Assembly (NCBI GenBank): GCA_015143295.1
Contig: CM026557.1
Span: 30,637,965-30,701,964, forward strand
DNA: 64,000 nt
Reading direction: 5' to 3'
From: Tetracentron sinense
Lineage: Eukaryota > Streptophyta > Magnoliopsida > Trochodendrales > Trochodendraceae
Positions within the stretch are counted from its first letter, which is position 1. Each line of letters starts with the position of its first letter. The notes beneath the pieces were generated by a model. That model had not been told where the DNA came from and ran no database searches. It worked only from the letters and a program-made list of their open reading frames with translations. Position numbers and translations under genes: made by a program. Shown one piece after another: positions 1 through 14,195 of this stretch.

Positions 1-3000
1 GAAGGGATGGATCATGATAACTAAGCCAAATTGCTAGTCATATATGCCACCACTATCAAGACATGTACGCCCCTACTATCTTGCCAGAAGGAAAAACACA
101 TTTGGGGTGGGCCCCACCAAACCCCAAGTATTTGTCGAAATAGTAAGAGTAAGATGTCTACGACAAGGAGTCTCTAAATAGTAAAATCCTATTTTTTTTA
201 CTTTTTTTAACGATTATACTTTAAGTGATAGACTAACATCCTGCATTAGCGAATAAATAAATTATTACGATACACAAGAAAAGTAAAAAAAAAGGGTGAC
301 ACATACCATTAGTGACGACGATTGAAAGACGCAACTAAGAACTAACAGTCCTGTTTTAGCAGTCACGGATTCTGCATCATAATTTCCAGATAAATATAGT
401 TTTATTATAAACTACTTTACCGAATAAATCTAATTTAGAACTAAGGAAAAAATCAACTTGTTATCAATATAGGACATGAGAAGAAATTTCAAAATTGGGA
501 AACTCACCAAGGAGGAATTCTAGAGCAAATGACTGTCACAAAAGCTAAATGGCAGCCGAGAGCACGGTCCATGCTAAGCTTAACCTTGACAGAAGTCGAC
601 GTTCACACCTCGTTACATATGACTCACATGGTGTAGTCGTATAATCTAAAAGTACATAAAATAAAGACAGACAATCAGTTTTCTTACATAATAAATTCTG
701 AATGAATAATATCAAAATATAAGACTTAGAAGTACGAGAAAAAAGATTCAGATTACATTCAGATTGAATAATTAGAAAAGAAATTCTTATGCTAGAAATC
801 TACTCACCGTTGATTAACTCGCAAAGACAAATACTAACACTTGATAAATGTAGAGAAGGGATGGATCATTATAACTAAGCAAAATGCAAGCCATATACGC
901 CACCACTATTAAGGCATATACGCCCCTACTATCTTGCCAGAAGGACAAACACATTTGGGGTGGGAGCCACCAAACCCCAAGTATTTCTTGAAATGGAAAG
1001 AGTAGGATGTCTACGACAAGCAAGTCTATAAATAATAAAATCCTAATTTTATTTACTTTTTTTAACGAATATACTAGAAGTTATAGACTAACATCTAGCG
1101 TTAGTGGATAAATAGATTATTACGATAGAAAAGAAAATTAAAATAAAAGGGTGAGACATACCATTAGTAACGACGATTGAAAGACGCAACCAAGAACTAA
1201 CAGTCCTTTTTTAGCAGTCAATGATTCTGCATTGTAATTTCCAGTTAGTTATAGTGGTGTTCTTAACAACTTTACCAAATAAATCTAATTCAAAAATAAG
1301 AAAAAAATCAAATTCTTAACAATATAGGACACGATAAGAAATTTAAAAATTGGGAAACTAACCAAGGGAGATTCGTAGAGCAAATGACAGTCGCGAAGGC
1401 TAAATGGTAGCCGAGAGCACGGTCAATGCTAAGTTTAACCTTGACAGAAGTCGTCGTTCACGCCTCGTTACATATGGTTCACATTGTGTAGTTGTATAAT
1501 GTAAGAGTCCATAAAAAAAAGTCAGACAATTAGTATTGTTACATAATAAATTCTTAATAAATAATATCAAAATATAAGACTTATGAAGAAATCAACTCAC
1601 CATTGATTAACTCGGAAAGACAAATACGAACACTTGATAAATGATAAAGAAAGGATGGATCAATATAACTAAGGCAATTGCCGAAAGGAGATACGCCCCC
1701 ACTATCTAGGCAGATACGCCCCTACAATCTTGCCGAAAGGAGAAACACTTTTGGCCTCGGCCCGACCAAACCCCAAGTATTTGTCGAAATGGAAAGAGTA
1801 GGATGTCTACGACAAGCGAGTCTATAAATAATAAAATCCTAATTTTCTTTACTTTTTTTAACGAATATACTTGAAGTTATACACTAACATCTAGCATTAG
1901 TGAATAAATAGATTATTACGATACAAAAGAAAATTAAAATAAAAGGGTGACGACGATTAGTGACGATGATTAGTGACGGCGATTGACGCCGATTAGTGAC
2001 GACGATTAGTGACGGCGATTGACGCCGATTAGTGACGACGATTGACGACGATTAGTGACGACGATTAGTGAATAACATCTAGCATTAGTGACGACGATTG
2101 AAAGACGCAACCAATAACTAATAGTCCTCTTTTAGCAATCACTGATACTGCATTGTAAATTCCAGATAGTTATAGTGGTGTTATTAACTACTTTACCGAA
2201 TAAATGTAATTCAAAAATAAGAAAAAAATTAAATTTTTAACAATATAGGAAATGAGAAGAAATTTAAAAATTGGGAAACTAACCAAGGGAGAATCCTAGA
2301 GCAAATGACAATCACGAAAACGAAAGGGCAGCCAAGAGCACCGTCCATGCTAAGATTAACCTTGACAAAAGTCGTCATTCACACCTCGTTACATATGGCT
2401 CACATGGTGTAGTCGTATAATGTAAGAGTACATAAAACAAAGTCCGACAATTAGTATTCTTACGTAATAAATTCTGAATCAATAATATAAAAATATAAGA
2501 CTTAGAAGTACCAGAACTAAGATTTGAATTAGATAGAGATTGCATAATTAGAAAAGAATTTCCCTTATGCAAGAATCTAGTCACCAATGATTAACTCGCA
2601 AAGACAAATACTAACACCTGATAAAAGTAGGGAAGGGATGGATCATTATAACTAACGCCAATTGCTAGCCATATACGCCACCACTATCAAGGCATACACG
2701 CCCCTACTATCATGCCAGAAGGAAAAACACATTTGGGGTGGGCCCCACCAAACCCCAAGCATTTCTCGAAATGGAAAGAGAAGGATGTCTATGAGAAGCA
2801 AGTCTATAAATAATAAAATCCAAATTTTTTTTACTTTTTTTAACAAATATACTCGAAGTTATAGGCTAACATCTAGCATTAGAGAATAAATAAATTATTA
2901 CAATACAAAAGAAAGTGAAAATAAAAGGGTGAGACATACCATTAGTGAAGACGATTGAAAGACGGAACCAAGAACTAGCAGTCCTGTTCTAGTAGTCACT

Positions 3001-6000
3001 AATTCTGCATTATAATTTCCAGATAATTATAGTGGTGTTATAAACTACTTTACCGAATAAATCTCATTTAGAACTAAGAAAAAAATCAACTTGTTATCAA
3101 TATAGGACATGAGAAGAAATTTAAAAATTGGGAAACTCACCCAGGGAGAATTCTAGAGCAAATGACAGTTGCGAAAGCTAAATGGCAGCCGAGAGCACGG
3201 TCCATGCTAAGCTTAACCTTGACAGAAGTCAACGTTCACACCTCGTTACATATGGCTCACATGGTGTAGTCGTATAATCTAAGAGTACAGAAAACAAAGT
3301 CAGACAATCACTTTTCTTACATAATAAATTCTGAATGAATAATATCAAAATATAAGACTTAGAAGTACCAGAACTAAGATTCGAATTACATTCAGATTGA
3401 ATAATTAGAAAAGAAATTCTCTTATGCTACAAATCTACTCCCCATTGAATAACTCGCAAAGACAAATACTAACATTTGATAAATGTAGAGAAGGGATGGA
3501 TCATTATAACAAAGCAACATGCTAGCCATATTACGCCACCACTATTCAGGCATATACGCACCTACTATCTTGCCAGAAGGAAAAACACATTTGGGGTGGG
3601 CCCCACCAAACCCCAAGTATTTCTCGAAATGGATAGAGTAGGATGTCTACGACAAGCAAGTCTATAAATAAGAAAATCCTAATTTTCTTTACTTTTTTTA
3701 ACGAATATACTTGAAGTTATAGACTAACATCTAGCGTTAGTGAATAAATAGATTATTACGATACAACAGAAAATTAACATAAAACGGTGAGACATACTAT
3801 TAGTGACAGCGATTGAAAGACGCAACCCATAAGTAATAGTCCTGTTTTAGCAGTCACTGATTCTGCATTGTAATTTCCAGATAGTTGTAGTGGCGTTATT
3901 AACTACTTTACCGAATAAATCTAATTCAAAAATAATAACAAATTGAATTCTTAACAATATAGGAAATAGGAAGAAATTTAAAAATTGGGAAACAGACCAA
4001 GGGAGAATCTAGAGCAAATGACAGTCGCGAAAGCGAACGAGCAGCCGAGAGCACGGTCCATGCTAAGCTTAACCTTGACAGAAGTCGTCATTCGCACCTC
4101 GTTACATATGGCTCACATGGTGTAGTCGTATAATGTAAGAGTACATAAAACAAAGTCGGACAGTCAGTATTCTTACATAATAAATTCTGAATGAATAATA
4201 TCAAAATATAAGACTTAGATGTACCAGAACTAAGATTTGAATTACATTCAGATCGAATAATTGCAAAAGAATTTTTCTTAAGGATGAAATCTATTCAACA
4301 TTGATTAACTCCCGATGACAAATACTAACACTTGATAAATGTGGAGAAGTGATGGATCATTATAACTAAGCAAATTGTTAGCCATATATGCCTCCACCAT
4401 TGAGGCATATACGCCCCTACAATCTTGCCAGAAGGAAAAACACATTCGGGGTAGGCCCCACCAAACCCCAAGTATTTCTCAAAATGGAAAGAGTAGGATG
4501 TCTACGACAAGCAAGTCTATAAATAATAAAATCCTAATTTTCTGCACTTTTTTTAATGAATATACTTGAAGTTATAGACTAACATCTAGCATTAGTGAAT
4601 AAATAAATTATTACGATACAAAAGAAAATTAAAATAAAAGGGTGAGACATACCATTAGTGACGACGATTGAAAAACGCAACCAAGAACTAATAGTTCTTT
4701 TTTAGCAGTCACTGGTTCTCCATTGTAATTTCCAAATAGTTGTTGTGGTGTTATTAACTACTTTACCGAATAAATCTAATTGAAAAATAAGAAAAAAATT
4801 AAATTCTTAATGATATAGGAAATGAGAAGAAATTTAAAAATTCGAAAACAAACCATGGGAGAATCCTAGAGCAAATGACAGTCGCGAAAGCGAAAGGGCA
4901 GCCAAGAGCACGGTCTATGCTAAGCTTAACCTTCACAGAAGTCGTCGTTCCCACCTCGTTACATATGGCTCACATGGTGTAGTCGTATAATGTAAGACTA
5001 CATAAAACAAAGTCAAACAATCAGTATTCGTATATAATAAATTCTGAATGAATAATATCAAAATATAAGACTTAGAAGTACCAGAACTAAGATTTGAATT
5101 ACATTCAGACTGAATAATTAGAAAAGAATTTCTCCTAAGGATGAAATCTACTCAGCATTGATTAACTCGCAAAGACCAATACTAACACTTGATAAATGTG
5201 AAGAAGTGATGGATCATTATAACTAAGCAAATTGCTAGCCATATACGCCTCCATTATTGAGGCATATACGCCCCTACTATTTTGCCTAAAGGAAAAACAC
5301 ATTTGGGGTGGGCCCCACCAAACCCCAAGTATTTCTCGAAAAGGAACGAGTAGGATGTCTACGACAAGCTAGTCTATAAATAATAAAATCCTAATTTTCT
5401 ACACATTTTTTAATGAATATACTTGAAGTTATACACTAACATCTAGCGTTAGTGAATAAATAGATTATTACGATACAAAAGAAAATTAAAATAAAAGAGT
5501 AAGACATACCATTAGTGACAACGATAGAAAGACGCAACCAAGAACTAATAGTCCTTTTTTAGCAGTCACGGATTTTGTATTGTACTTTCCAGATAGTTAT
5601 AGTGGTGTTATTAACAACTTTACCGAATAAATCTAATTCAAAAATAAGAAAAAAATTAAATTCTTAACAATATAGGAAATGAGAAGAAATTTAAAAATTG
5701 GGAAACAAACTAAGGGAGAATCCTAGAGGAAATGACAGTCACGAAAGCGAAAGGGTAGCCGAGAGCACGGTCCATGCTAAGCTTAACCTTGACAGAAGTC
5801 GTCGTTCCCACCTCGTTACATATGGCTCACATGGTATAGTCGTATAATGTAAGAGTACATAAAACAAAGTCAGACAATCAGTATTCTTACGTAAAAAATT
5901 ATGAATGAATAAAATCAAAATATAAGACTCAGAAGTACCAGAACTAAGATTTGAATTACATTCAGATTGAATAATTAGAACAGAATTTCTCTTAAGGATG

Positions 6001-9000
6001 AAATCTACTCAGCATTGATTAACTCGCAAAGACAAATATTAACACTTGATAAATGTAGAGAAAGGATGGATAATTATAACTAAGCAAATTGCTAGCCATT
6101 ACCGCCACCACTATTAAGGCATATACGCCCTTACTATCTTGCCAGAAGGAAAAACACATTCGGGGTGGGCCCCACCAAACCCCAAGTATTTCTCGACATG
6201 GAAAGAGTAGGATGTCTACGACAAGCAAGTCTATAAATAATAAAATCCTAATTTTTTTGACTTTTTTTAACGAATATACTCGAATTTATAGACTAACATC
6301 TAGCATTAGAGAATAAATAAATTACTCCAATACAAAAGAAAATGAAATTAAAAGGGAGAGACATACCATTAGTGACGACGATTGAAAGACGCAACCAAGA
6401 ACTAATAGTCCTGTTTTCGCAGTCACTGATTCTGCATTGTAATTTCCAGATAGTTATAGTGGTGTTATTAACTACATTACCGAATAACCCTAATTTACAA
6501 ACAATAAAAAAATTAAATTGTTAAAAATATAGGACATTAGAAGAAATTTAAAAATTGGGAAACAAACCAAGGAAGAATCCTAGAGCAAGTGTCAGTCGCG
6601 AAAGCTAAAGGGCAGCCGAGAGCACGGTCCATGCTAAGCTTAACCTTGACAGAAGTCGTCGTTCACACCTCGTTACATATGGCTCACATGGTGAAGTCGT
6701 ATAATGTAAGAGTACATAAAACAAAGTCAGCAAATCAGTATTCTTACATAATAAATTTTGAATGAATAATATAAAAATATAAGACTTATAAGTACCAGAA
6801 CTAAGATTTGAATTACATTCAGATTGAAAAATTAAAAAGAACTTCACTTATGCAAGAACTCTAGTCACCATTGATTAACTCGCAAAGAGAGATTCTAACA
6901 CTTGATAAATGAAGAAAAGGGCTAGATCATTATAACTAAGGCAAATTGCAAGCGATATACGCCACCACTATTAAGGCATTACGCCCCTACTATCTTGCCA
7001 GAAGGAAAAACACATTTGGGGTGGGCCCCACCAAACCCCAAGTATTTCTCGAAATGGTAAGAGTAGGATGTCTACGACAAGGACTCTCAAAATAGTAAAA
7101 TCCAATTTTTTTTACTGTTTTGAACGATTATACTTTAAGTGATAGACAAACATCCAGCATTAGTGAATAAATTAGATTATTACGATACAAAAGAAAATTA
7201 AAATAAAATGGTGACACATACCATTAGTGACGTTGATTGAAAGACGCAACCAAGAACTAATAGTCCTTTTTTAGCAGTCACTGATTCTGCATCATAATTT
7301 CCAGATAATTATAGTGGGGTTATAAACTACTTTACCGAATAAATCTAATTTAGAACTAACAAAAAAATCAAATTCTTATCAATATAGGAAATGAGAAGAA
7401 ATTTAAAAATTGGGAAACTCACCAAGGGTGAATTCTAGAGCAAATGACAGTCGCAAAAGCTAAATGGCAGCCGAGAGCACGGTCCATGCTAAGCTTAACC
7501 TTGACAGAAGTCGTCGTGCACACCTCATTACATATGGCTCAGATGGTGTAGTCGTATAATCTAAGAGTACATAAAACAAAGTCAGACAATCAGTTTTCTT
7601 ACCTAATAAATTCTGAATGAATAATATCAAAATATAAGACTTAGAAGTACCAGAACAAAGCTTCGAATTATGTTCAGATTGAATAATTAGAAAAGAATTT
7701 CTCTTATGCAAGAAATCTACTCCCCATTGATGAACTCGCAAAGACAAATACTAACACTTGATAAATGTACAGAAAGGATGGATCATTATTACTAAGCAAA
7801 TTGCTAGCGATATACGCCACCACTATTAAGGCATATACGCCCTTACTATCTTGTCAGAAGGAATAACAAATTTGGGGTGGGCCCCACCAAACCCCAAGTA
7901 TTTCTCGAAATGGAAAGAGTAGGATGTCTACGACAAGCAAGTTTATATATAATAAAATCCTAATTTTTTTTACTTTATTTAACGAATATACTTGAAGTTA
8001 TATACTAACATCTAGCATTGGTGAATAAATAGATTATTACCATACAAAAGAAAATGAAAATAAAAGGGTGAGACACACCATTAGTGACGACGATTGAAAG
8101 ATGCAACCACGAACTAATAGTCCTTTTTTAGCAGTCACTGATTCTCTATTGTAATTTCCAATTAGTTATAGTGGTGTTATTAACTACTTTACCGAATAAA
8201 TCAAATTCTTAACAAATATAGGACATGTGAAGAAATTTAAAAATGGAGAAACTAACCAAGGGAGATTCCTAGAGTAAATGACAGTCGCGAAAGCTAATTG
8301 GTAGCCGAGAGCACGGTCCATGCTATGTTTAACCTTGACAGAAGTCGTCGTTCACGCCTCGTTACATATGGCTCACATTGTGTAGTTTTATAATGTAAGA
8401 GTACATAAAACAAAGTCAAACAATCAGTTTTCTTACATAATAAATTTTGAATGAATAATATCAAAATTTGAGACTTAAAAGTACCAGAACTAAGATTCGA
8501 ATTATATTTAGATTGAATATTTAGAAAAGAATTTCTCTTATGAAGAAATCTACTCACCATTGATTAACTCGGAAAGACAAATACTAACACTTGATAAAAG
8601 ATAAAGAAGGGATGGATCAATATAACTAAGGCAATTGCTAGCAGAATACGCCCCCACTATCTAGGCATATACGCCCCTACTATCTTGCCAAAAGGAGAAA
8701 CCCTTTTGGGGTGGGCCCCACTAAACCCCAATTATTTGTCGAAATTGAAAGAGTAGGATGTCTACGACAAGCGTGTCTATAAATAGTAAAATCCTAATTT
8801 TTTTTTAATTTTTTTAACGATTATACTTTAAGTTATAGACTAACATCTAGCAATAATGAATAAATATATTATTACGATACGAAAGAAAATTAAAATAAAA
8901 TGATGGGACATACCATTAGTGACGTCGATTGAAAGATACAACGAAAAACTAATAGTCATTTTTTAGCAGTCCCTGAATCTGCATTGTAATTTCCAGATAG

Positions 9001-11965
9001 TTATAGTGATGTTATTAACTACTTTACCTAATAAATCTAATTTAGAAATGAGAAAAAAAATCAACTTGTTAACAATACAGGACATTAGAAGAAATTTAAA
9101 AATTGGGAAACTAACCATGGGAGAGTCCTAGAGCAAATGACAGTCTCGAAAGTTAAACTGCAGCCGAGAACAGGGTCCATGCTAAGCTTAAGCTTGACAG
9201 AAGTCGTCGTTAACACCTCATTACATATGGCTCATATGGTGTAGTCGTATATTGTAAGAGTACATAGAACAATGTCAGACAATCAGTTTTCTTACATAAT
9301 AAATTCTGAATGAATAATATTGAAATATAAGACTTAGAAGTACCAGAACTAAGAGTCGAATTACATTCGTATTCAATAATTCGAAAAGAATTTCTCTTAT
9401 GGAAGAAATCTACTCACTATTGATTAACTCGCAAAGACAAATACTAACACTTGATAAATGTAGAGAAGGGATGGATCATTATAACTAAGGCAAATTGCAC
9501 GCTATATTCGCCCCCACTATCTAGGCATATACGCCACTACTATCCTGCCAGAAGGAAAAACACTTTTGGGGTAGGCCCCACCAAACCCCAAGTATTTGTC
9601 GGAATAGAAAGTGTAGGATGTCTACGAGAAGCGAGTCTATAAATAGTAAAATCCAAATTTTTTTTACTTTTTTTCACGAATATACTTGAAGTGATAGACT
9701 AACATCTTGCATTAGTGAATAAATAGATTATTACGATACAAAAGAAAATTATAATAAAAGGGTGAGACATACCATTAGTGACGACGATTGAAAGACGCAA
9801 CCAAGAACTGATTGTCCTTTGTTAGCAGTCACTGATTCTGCACTGTAATTTCCAGATAGTTATAGTGGTGTTATTAACGACTTTAAAGAATCACTAATTC
9901 AAAAATAAGAAAAAAATTAAATTCTTAACAATATAGGAAATGAGAAGAAATTTAAAAATTGGGAAACTAACCAAGGGAGAATCCTAAAGCAAATGAAAGT
10001 CGCGAAAGCTAAAGGGCAGCCGAGACCATGGTCCATGCATAGCAGAATCTTAACAGAAGTCATCGTTCACACCACGTTACAAATGGCTCACATAGTGTAG
10101 TCGTATAATGTAAGAGTACATAAAACAAAGTCAGACAACCAGTTTTCTTACATAATAAAATCCGAATGAATAACATAAAAGATAAGACATAGAAGTACCA
10201 GAACTAAGATTTGAATTACATTCAGATTGAATAATTAGAAGAGAATTTCTCTTATGCAAGAAATCTACTCACCATTGATTTACTCACAATGACAAATACT
10301 AACACTTGATAAATGTAGAGAAGGGATGGATCATTATAACTAAGCAAATTGCTAGCCATATACGCCACCTATATCAAGGCATATACACCCCTACTATCTT
10401 GCCAGAAGGAAAAACACATTTCGTGTGGTCCCCACCAAATCCCAAGTATTTCTCGAAATGGAAAGAGTAGGATGTCTACGACAAGAACTGTTTTTCCTTT
10501 TTTTAACGAATATACTTAAAGTTATAGACTAACATCTAGCATCAGTGAATAAATAGATTATTACGATAATAAGGAAAATTAAAAGAAAAGGGTGACACAT
10601 ACCATTAGTGACTTTGATTGAAAGACGCAACCAAAAACTAATAGTCCTTTTTTAGCAGTTATTGATTCTGCATCGTAATTTCTAAATAGTTATAGTGGTG
10701 TTATTAACTACTTTACCGAATAAATCTAATTCAAAAATAAGAAAAAACAAATTCTTAACAATATCGGACAAGAGAAGAAATTTAAAAATTGGTAAACTAA
10801 CCAAGGGAGAATCCTAGAGCAAATGACAGTCGTGAAAACTAAAGGGCAGCCGAAAGCACGGTCCATGCTAAGCTTAACCTTGACAGAAGTCGTCGTTCAC
10901 GCCTCGTTACAAAGGGCCCAAATGGTGTAGTTGTATAATGTAGGAGTACATAAAACAAAGTCAGACAATCAGTTTTCTTACGTAATAAATTGTAAAAGAA
11001 GAATATCACAATATCAGACTTAGAAGTACCAGAACTAAGATTCGAATTATATTCAGATTGAATAATTAGAAAAGAATTTCTCTTATGAATAAATCTACTC
11101 ACCATTGATTAACTCGCAAAGACAAATACTAACACTTGATAAATGATAGAGAAGGGATGGATCAATATAACTAAGGCAATTGCTAGCCAAATACGCCCCC
11201 ACTATCTAGGCATATACGCCTCTACCATCTTGCTAGAAGGAGAAACACTTTTGGGATGGGCCCCACCAAACCCCAAGTATTTGTCGAAATGGAAAGAGTA
11301 GGATGTCTACGACAAGAAGTCTATAAATAGTAAAATCCTTTTTTTTTTACTATTTTTAACGATTATACTTTAAGTGAGAGACTAACATCAAGCATTAGTG
11401 AATAAATAGATTATTACGATACAAAAGAAAATTAAAATGCAAGGGTGAGAAATACCTTTAGTGACGTCGATTGAAAGACGCAACCACGAACTAATAGTCA
11501 TTTTTTTAGCAGTCACTAATTATGTATCATAATTTCCACAAAATTATAGTGGTGTTATTAACTACTTTACCGAATAAATCTAATTTAGAAAAAATAAAAA
11601 AATTAAATTGTAACAATATAGGACATGAGAAGAAGTTTAAAAATTAGGAAACTAACCAAGGGAGATTCCGAGAGCAAATGACAGTCGCGAAAGCTAAAGG
11701 GCAGCCGAGAGCATGATCCATGCTAAGCTTAACCTTGACAAAAGTCGTCGTTCACCGCTCGTTACATATGGCTCACATGGTGTAGTCGTATAATGGAAGA
11801 GTACATAAAACAAAGTCAGACAATCAGTGTTCTTACATAATAAATTATGAGTGAATAATATTAAAATATAAGTCTTAGAAGTACCAGAACTAAGATTCGA
11901 ATTACATTCAGATTGAATAATTAGAAAAGAATTTCTCTTTTGCAAGAAATCTACTCACCATTGAT
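1..11965 (+). repeat. Satellite 1, ~855-bp tandem array, left block
   Basis: About 14 head-to-tail copies of a unit near 855 bp. The landmark gggatggatca occurs near 5, 861, 1655, 2639, 3496, 4352, 5209, 6066, 6922, 7778, 8612, 9471, 10326 and 11158, mostly 832-859 bp apart. Exceptions are the unit starting at 1655 (984 bp, internal expansion) and the one at 861 (794 bp). Each unit carries a GC-rich block (gtgggccccac) in otherwise AT-rich DNA. The array runs off the left edge. I do not recognise the family. Short open frames recur on both strands but look like by-products of the repeat. Confidence 0.95.
1947..2070 (+). repeat. Local microrepeat expansion inside a satellite 1 monomer
   Basis: Runs of gacgacgattagt and gacggcgattgacgcc units are expanded from the single attagtgacgacgattg site that other monomers carry. 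This accounts for most of the extra length of the unit that starts at 1655. It looks like slippage or local unequal exchange. Confidence 0.85.
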
Positions 11966-12704
11966 CATAGTCACAAAATACCCGTTTAAAACGCATTTAA
12001 AACTTTAGAGGAGGTCGCCGTTTTAAACTCCGTGTTAAACGTGTTTGACGTTTTAAACTTTAAAATACGTTTTAAACGCGTACTTCGTTTTATACGTGTT
12101 TAAAACTTTTTTTAACCAAAAAAAGAAAGTTAAAACGTGTTTTAAGAGTTACGAGACGATGTGTTAGGACAAAACGTCAATACCTCATCTCTCGCTCTAG
12201 TCTCAAGTCTCAGTTCTCTCGTCTCGCACTTGGCTGCTCTCCGGTGGAATCTCTCTCCGGCAATTATAAGTCTCTCTCTCTCTTGGGTTATTCCCCTTCA
12301 ATGTTTGGTTTATCTCCTTAGCTAGGACTAGGAGAGACTACCTTCGATTCTACCCCAGAGTCATCCATTTTTCTTACGCAGAATTCTTTTAACGCGTAAA
12401 CTATCTTGTGATGCTTTTGGAAGCTTCATGTCTAAGGGTATATGAGTTAATTAGTTTATGTACATATTGGGGAGGTGTATTTCTCCTTATCCTTTGCATC
12501 TGTGTGGTTTAAATCTTGTGTGGTTGCCTTCGTTTTGCAACTGTGCAAGCTTAAATTATGAGTTAAATGATTAGTAGTTATATATATATATATATATTAT
12601 TATCTTTAACTCCCCGTACTTTTCCCATGTTTTACCGTTTAAAACCCGTACTTCTTGAACGTATCATTGCCGTTTAATACCCATACCCGTACTTGGTGAC
12701 TATG
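11966..12704. mobile_element. Non-autonomous hAT-type element
   Basis: A 739-bp insertion in satellite 1 flanked by a perfect 8-bp duplication, CCATTGAT (11958-11965 and 12705-12712). The ends are inverted: CATAGTCAC at the left and GTGACTATG at the right, with further imperfect pairing inward. Subterminal regions are packed with gtttaaa/tttaaac and acg motifs, as expected for clustered transposase sites. Inside is a CT-rich stretch and a (TA)n run near 12580. No transposase is encoded. The 8-bp duplication plus short terminal inverted repeats support hAT. The undamaged duplication suggests insertion after the surrounding monomers had diverged. Confidence 0.88.
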
Positions 12705-14195
12705 CCATTGATTAACTCGCAAAGGCAAATACTAACACTTGATAAATGTAGAGAATGGATGGATCATTATAACTAAGGCAAATTGCTAGCCATATACGCC
12801 ACCACTATCAAGGCATATACGCCCCTACTATCTTGCCAAAGGGAAAAACACATTTGGGGTGGGCCCTACCAAACCCCAAGTATTTCTCGAAATGGAAAGA
12901 GTAGGATCTCTATGACAAGTAAGTCTATAAATAATAAAATCCTAATTTTTTAAACTTTTTTGAACGAATATACTTGAAGTTATAGACTAACATCTAGCAT
13001 GAGTGAATACATAGATTTTTACGAGACAAAAGAAAATTAAAATAAAAGGGTGAGACATACCATTAGTGACGTTGATTGAAAGACGCAACCAAAAACTAAT
13101 AGTCTTTTTTTAGCAGTCACTGATTCTGCATCGTAATTTCCAGATAGTTATAGTAGTGTTATTAACTACTTTACCGAATAAATCTAATTCAAAAATAAGA
13201 AAAAAAACAAATTCTTAACAATATAGGACGTGAGAAGAAATTTAAAAATTGGGAAACTAACCAAAGGAGAATCCTAGAGCAAATGATAGTCGCGAAAGCT
13301 AAATGGCAGCCGAGAGCACGATCCATGCAAAGCTTTACCTTGACAGAAGTCGTCGTTCACGCCTCGTTACATAGGGCCCAAATGGTGTAGTTGTATAATG
13401 TAGGAGTACATAAACAAAGTCAGACAACGAGTTTTCTTACATAATAAATTTTGAATGAAGAATATCACAATATAAGACTTAAAAGTACCAGAACTAGGAT
13501 TCGAATTATATTCAGATTGAATAATTAGAAAAGAATTTCTCTTATATAAGAAATCTACTCACCACTGATTAACTCGCAATGATAAATACAAACACTTGAT
13601 AAATGATAGCGAAAGGATGGATCAATATAACTAAGGCAATTGCTAGCCATATACACCCCACTATCTAGGCATATACGCCCCTACTATCTTGGCATAAGGA
13701 GAAACATTTTTGGGATGGGCCACACCAAACCCCAGGTATTTGTCGAAATGGAAAGAGTAGGATGTTGACGTCCAGCGAGTCTATAGATAGTAAAATCCAA
13801 ATCTTTTTTTACGTTTTTTAACGATTATACTTTAAGTTATAGACTAACATCTAGCATTAGTGAATAAATAGATTATTACGATAAAAAAGAAAATTAAAAT
13901 AAAAGGGAGAGACATACCATTAGTGACGTCGATTGAAAGATGCAACCAAGAACTAATAGTCATTTTTTAGCAGTCACTGATTCTGCATCGTAATTTCCAG
14001 ATAGTTATAGTTGTGTTGTTAACTACTTTACCGAATAAATCTAATTTAGAAAGAATAAAAAAATTAAATTGTTAACAATATAGGACACGAGAAGAAATTT
14101 AAAAATTGGGAAACTAACCAAGGGAGAATCCTAGAGCAAATGACAGTCGTAGAAGCTAAAGGGCAGCCGAGAGCATGGTCCATGGTAAGCTTAAC
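12705..14195 (+). repeat. Satellite 1 array, middle block
   Basis: The ~855-bp array resumes, with landmark copies near 12759 and 13617. With the hAT removed, the spacing from 11158 to 12759 is about 854 bp, so the element simply interrupts the array. The copy at 12759 is subfamily A and the copy at 13617 is subfamily B. The last five bases, ttaac, form the left target duplication of the solo LTR that follows. Confidence 0.94.

Noticed and set aside
7460-7747. Minus-strand open frame of 95 codons in satellite 1 as a gene
   Set aside because: It recurs in other monomers with many replacement changes and breaks, and lacks any known domain.
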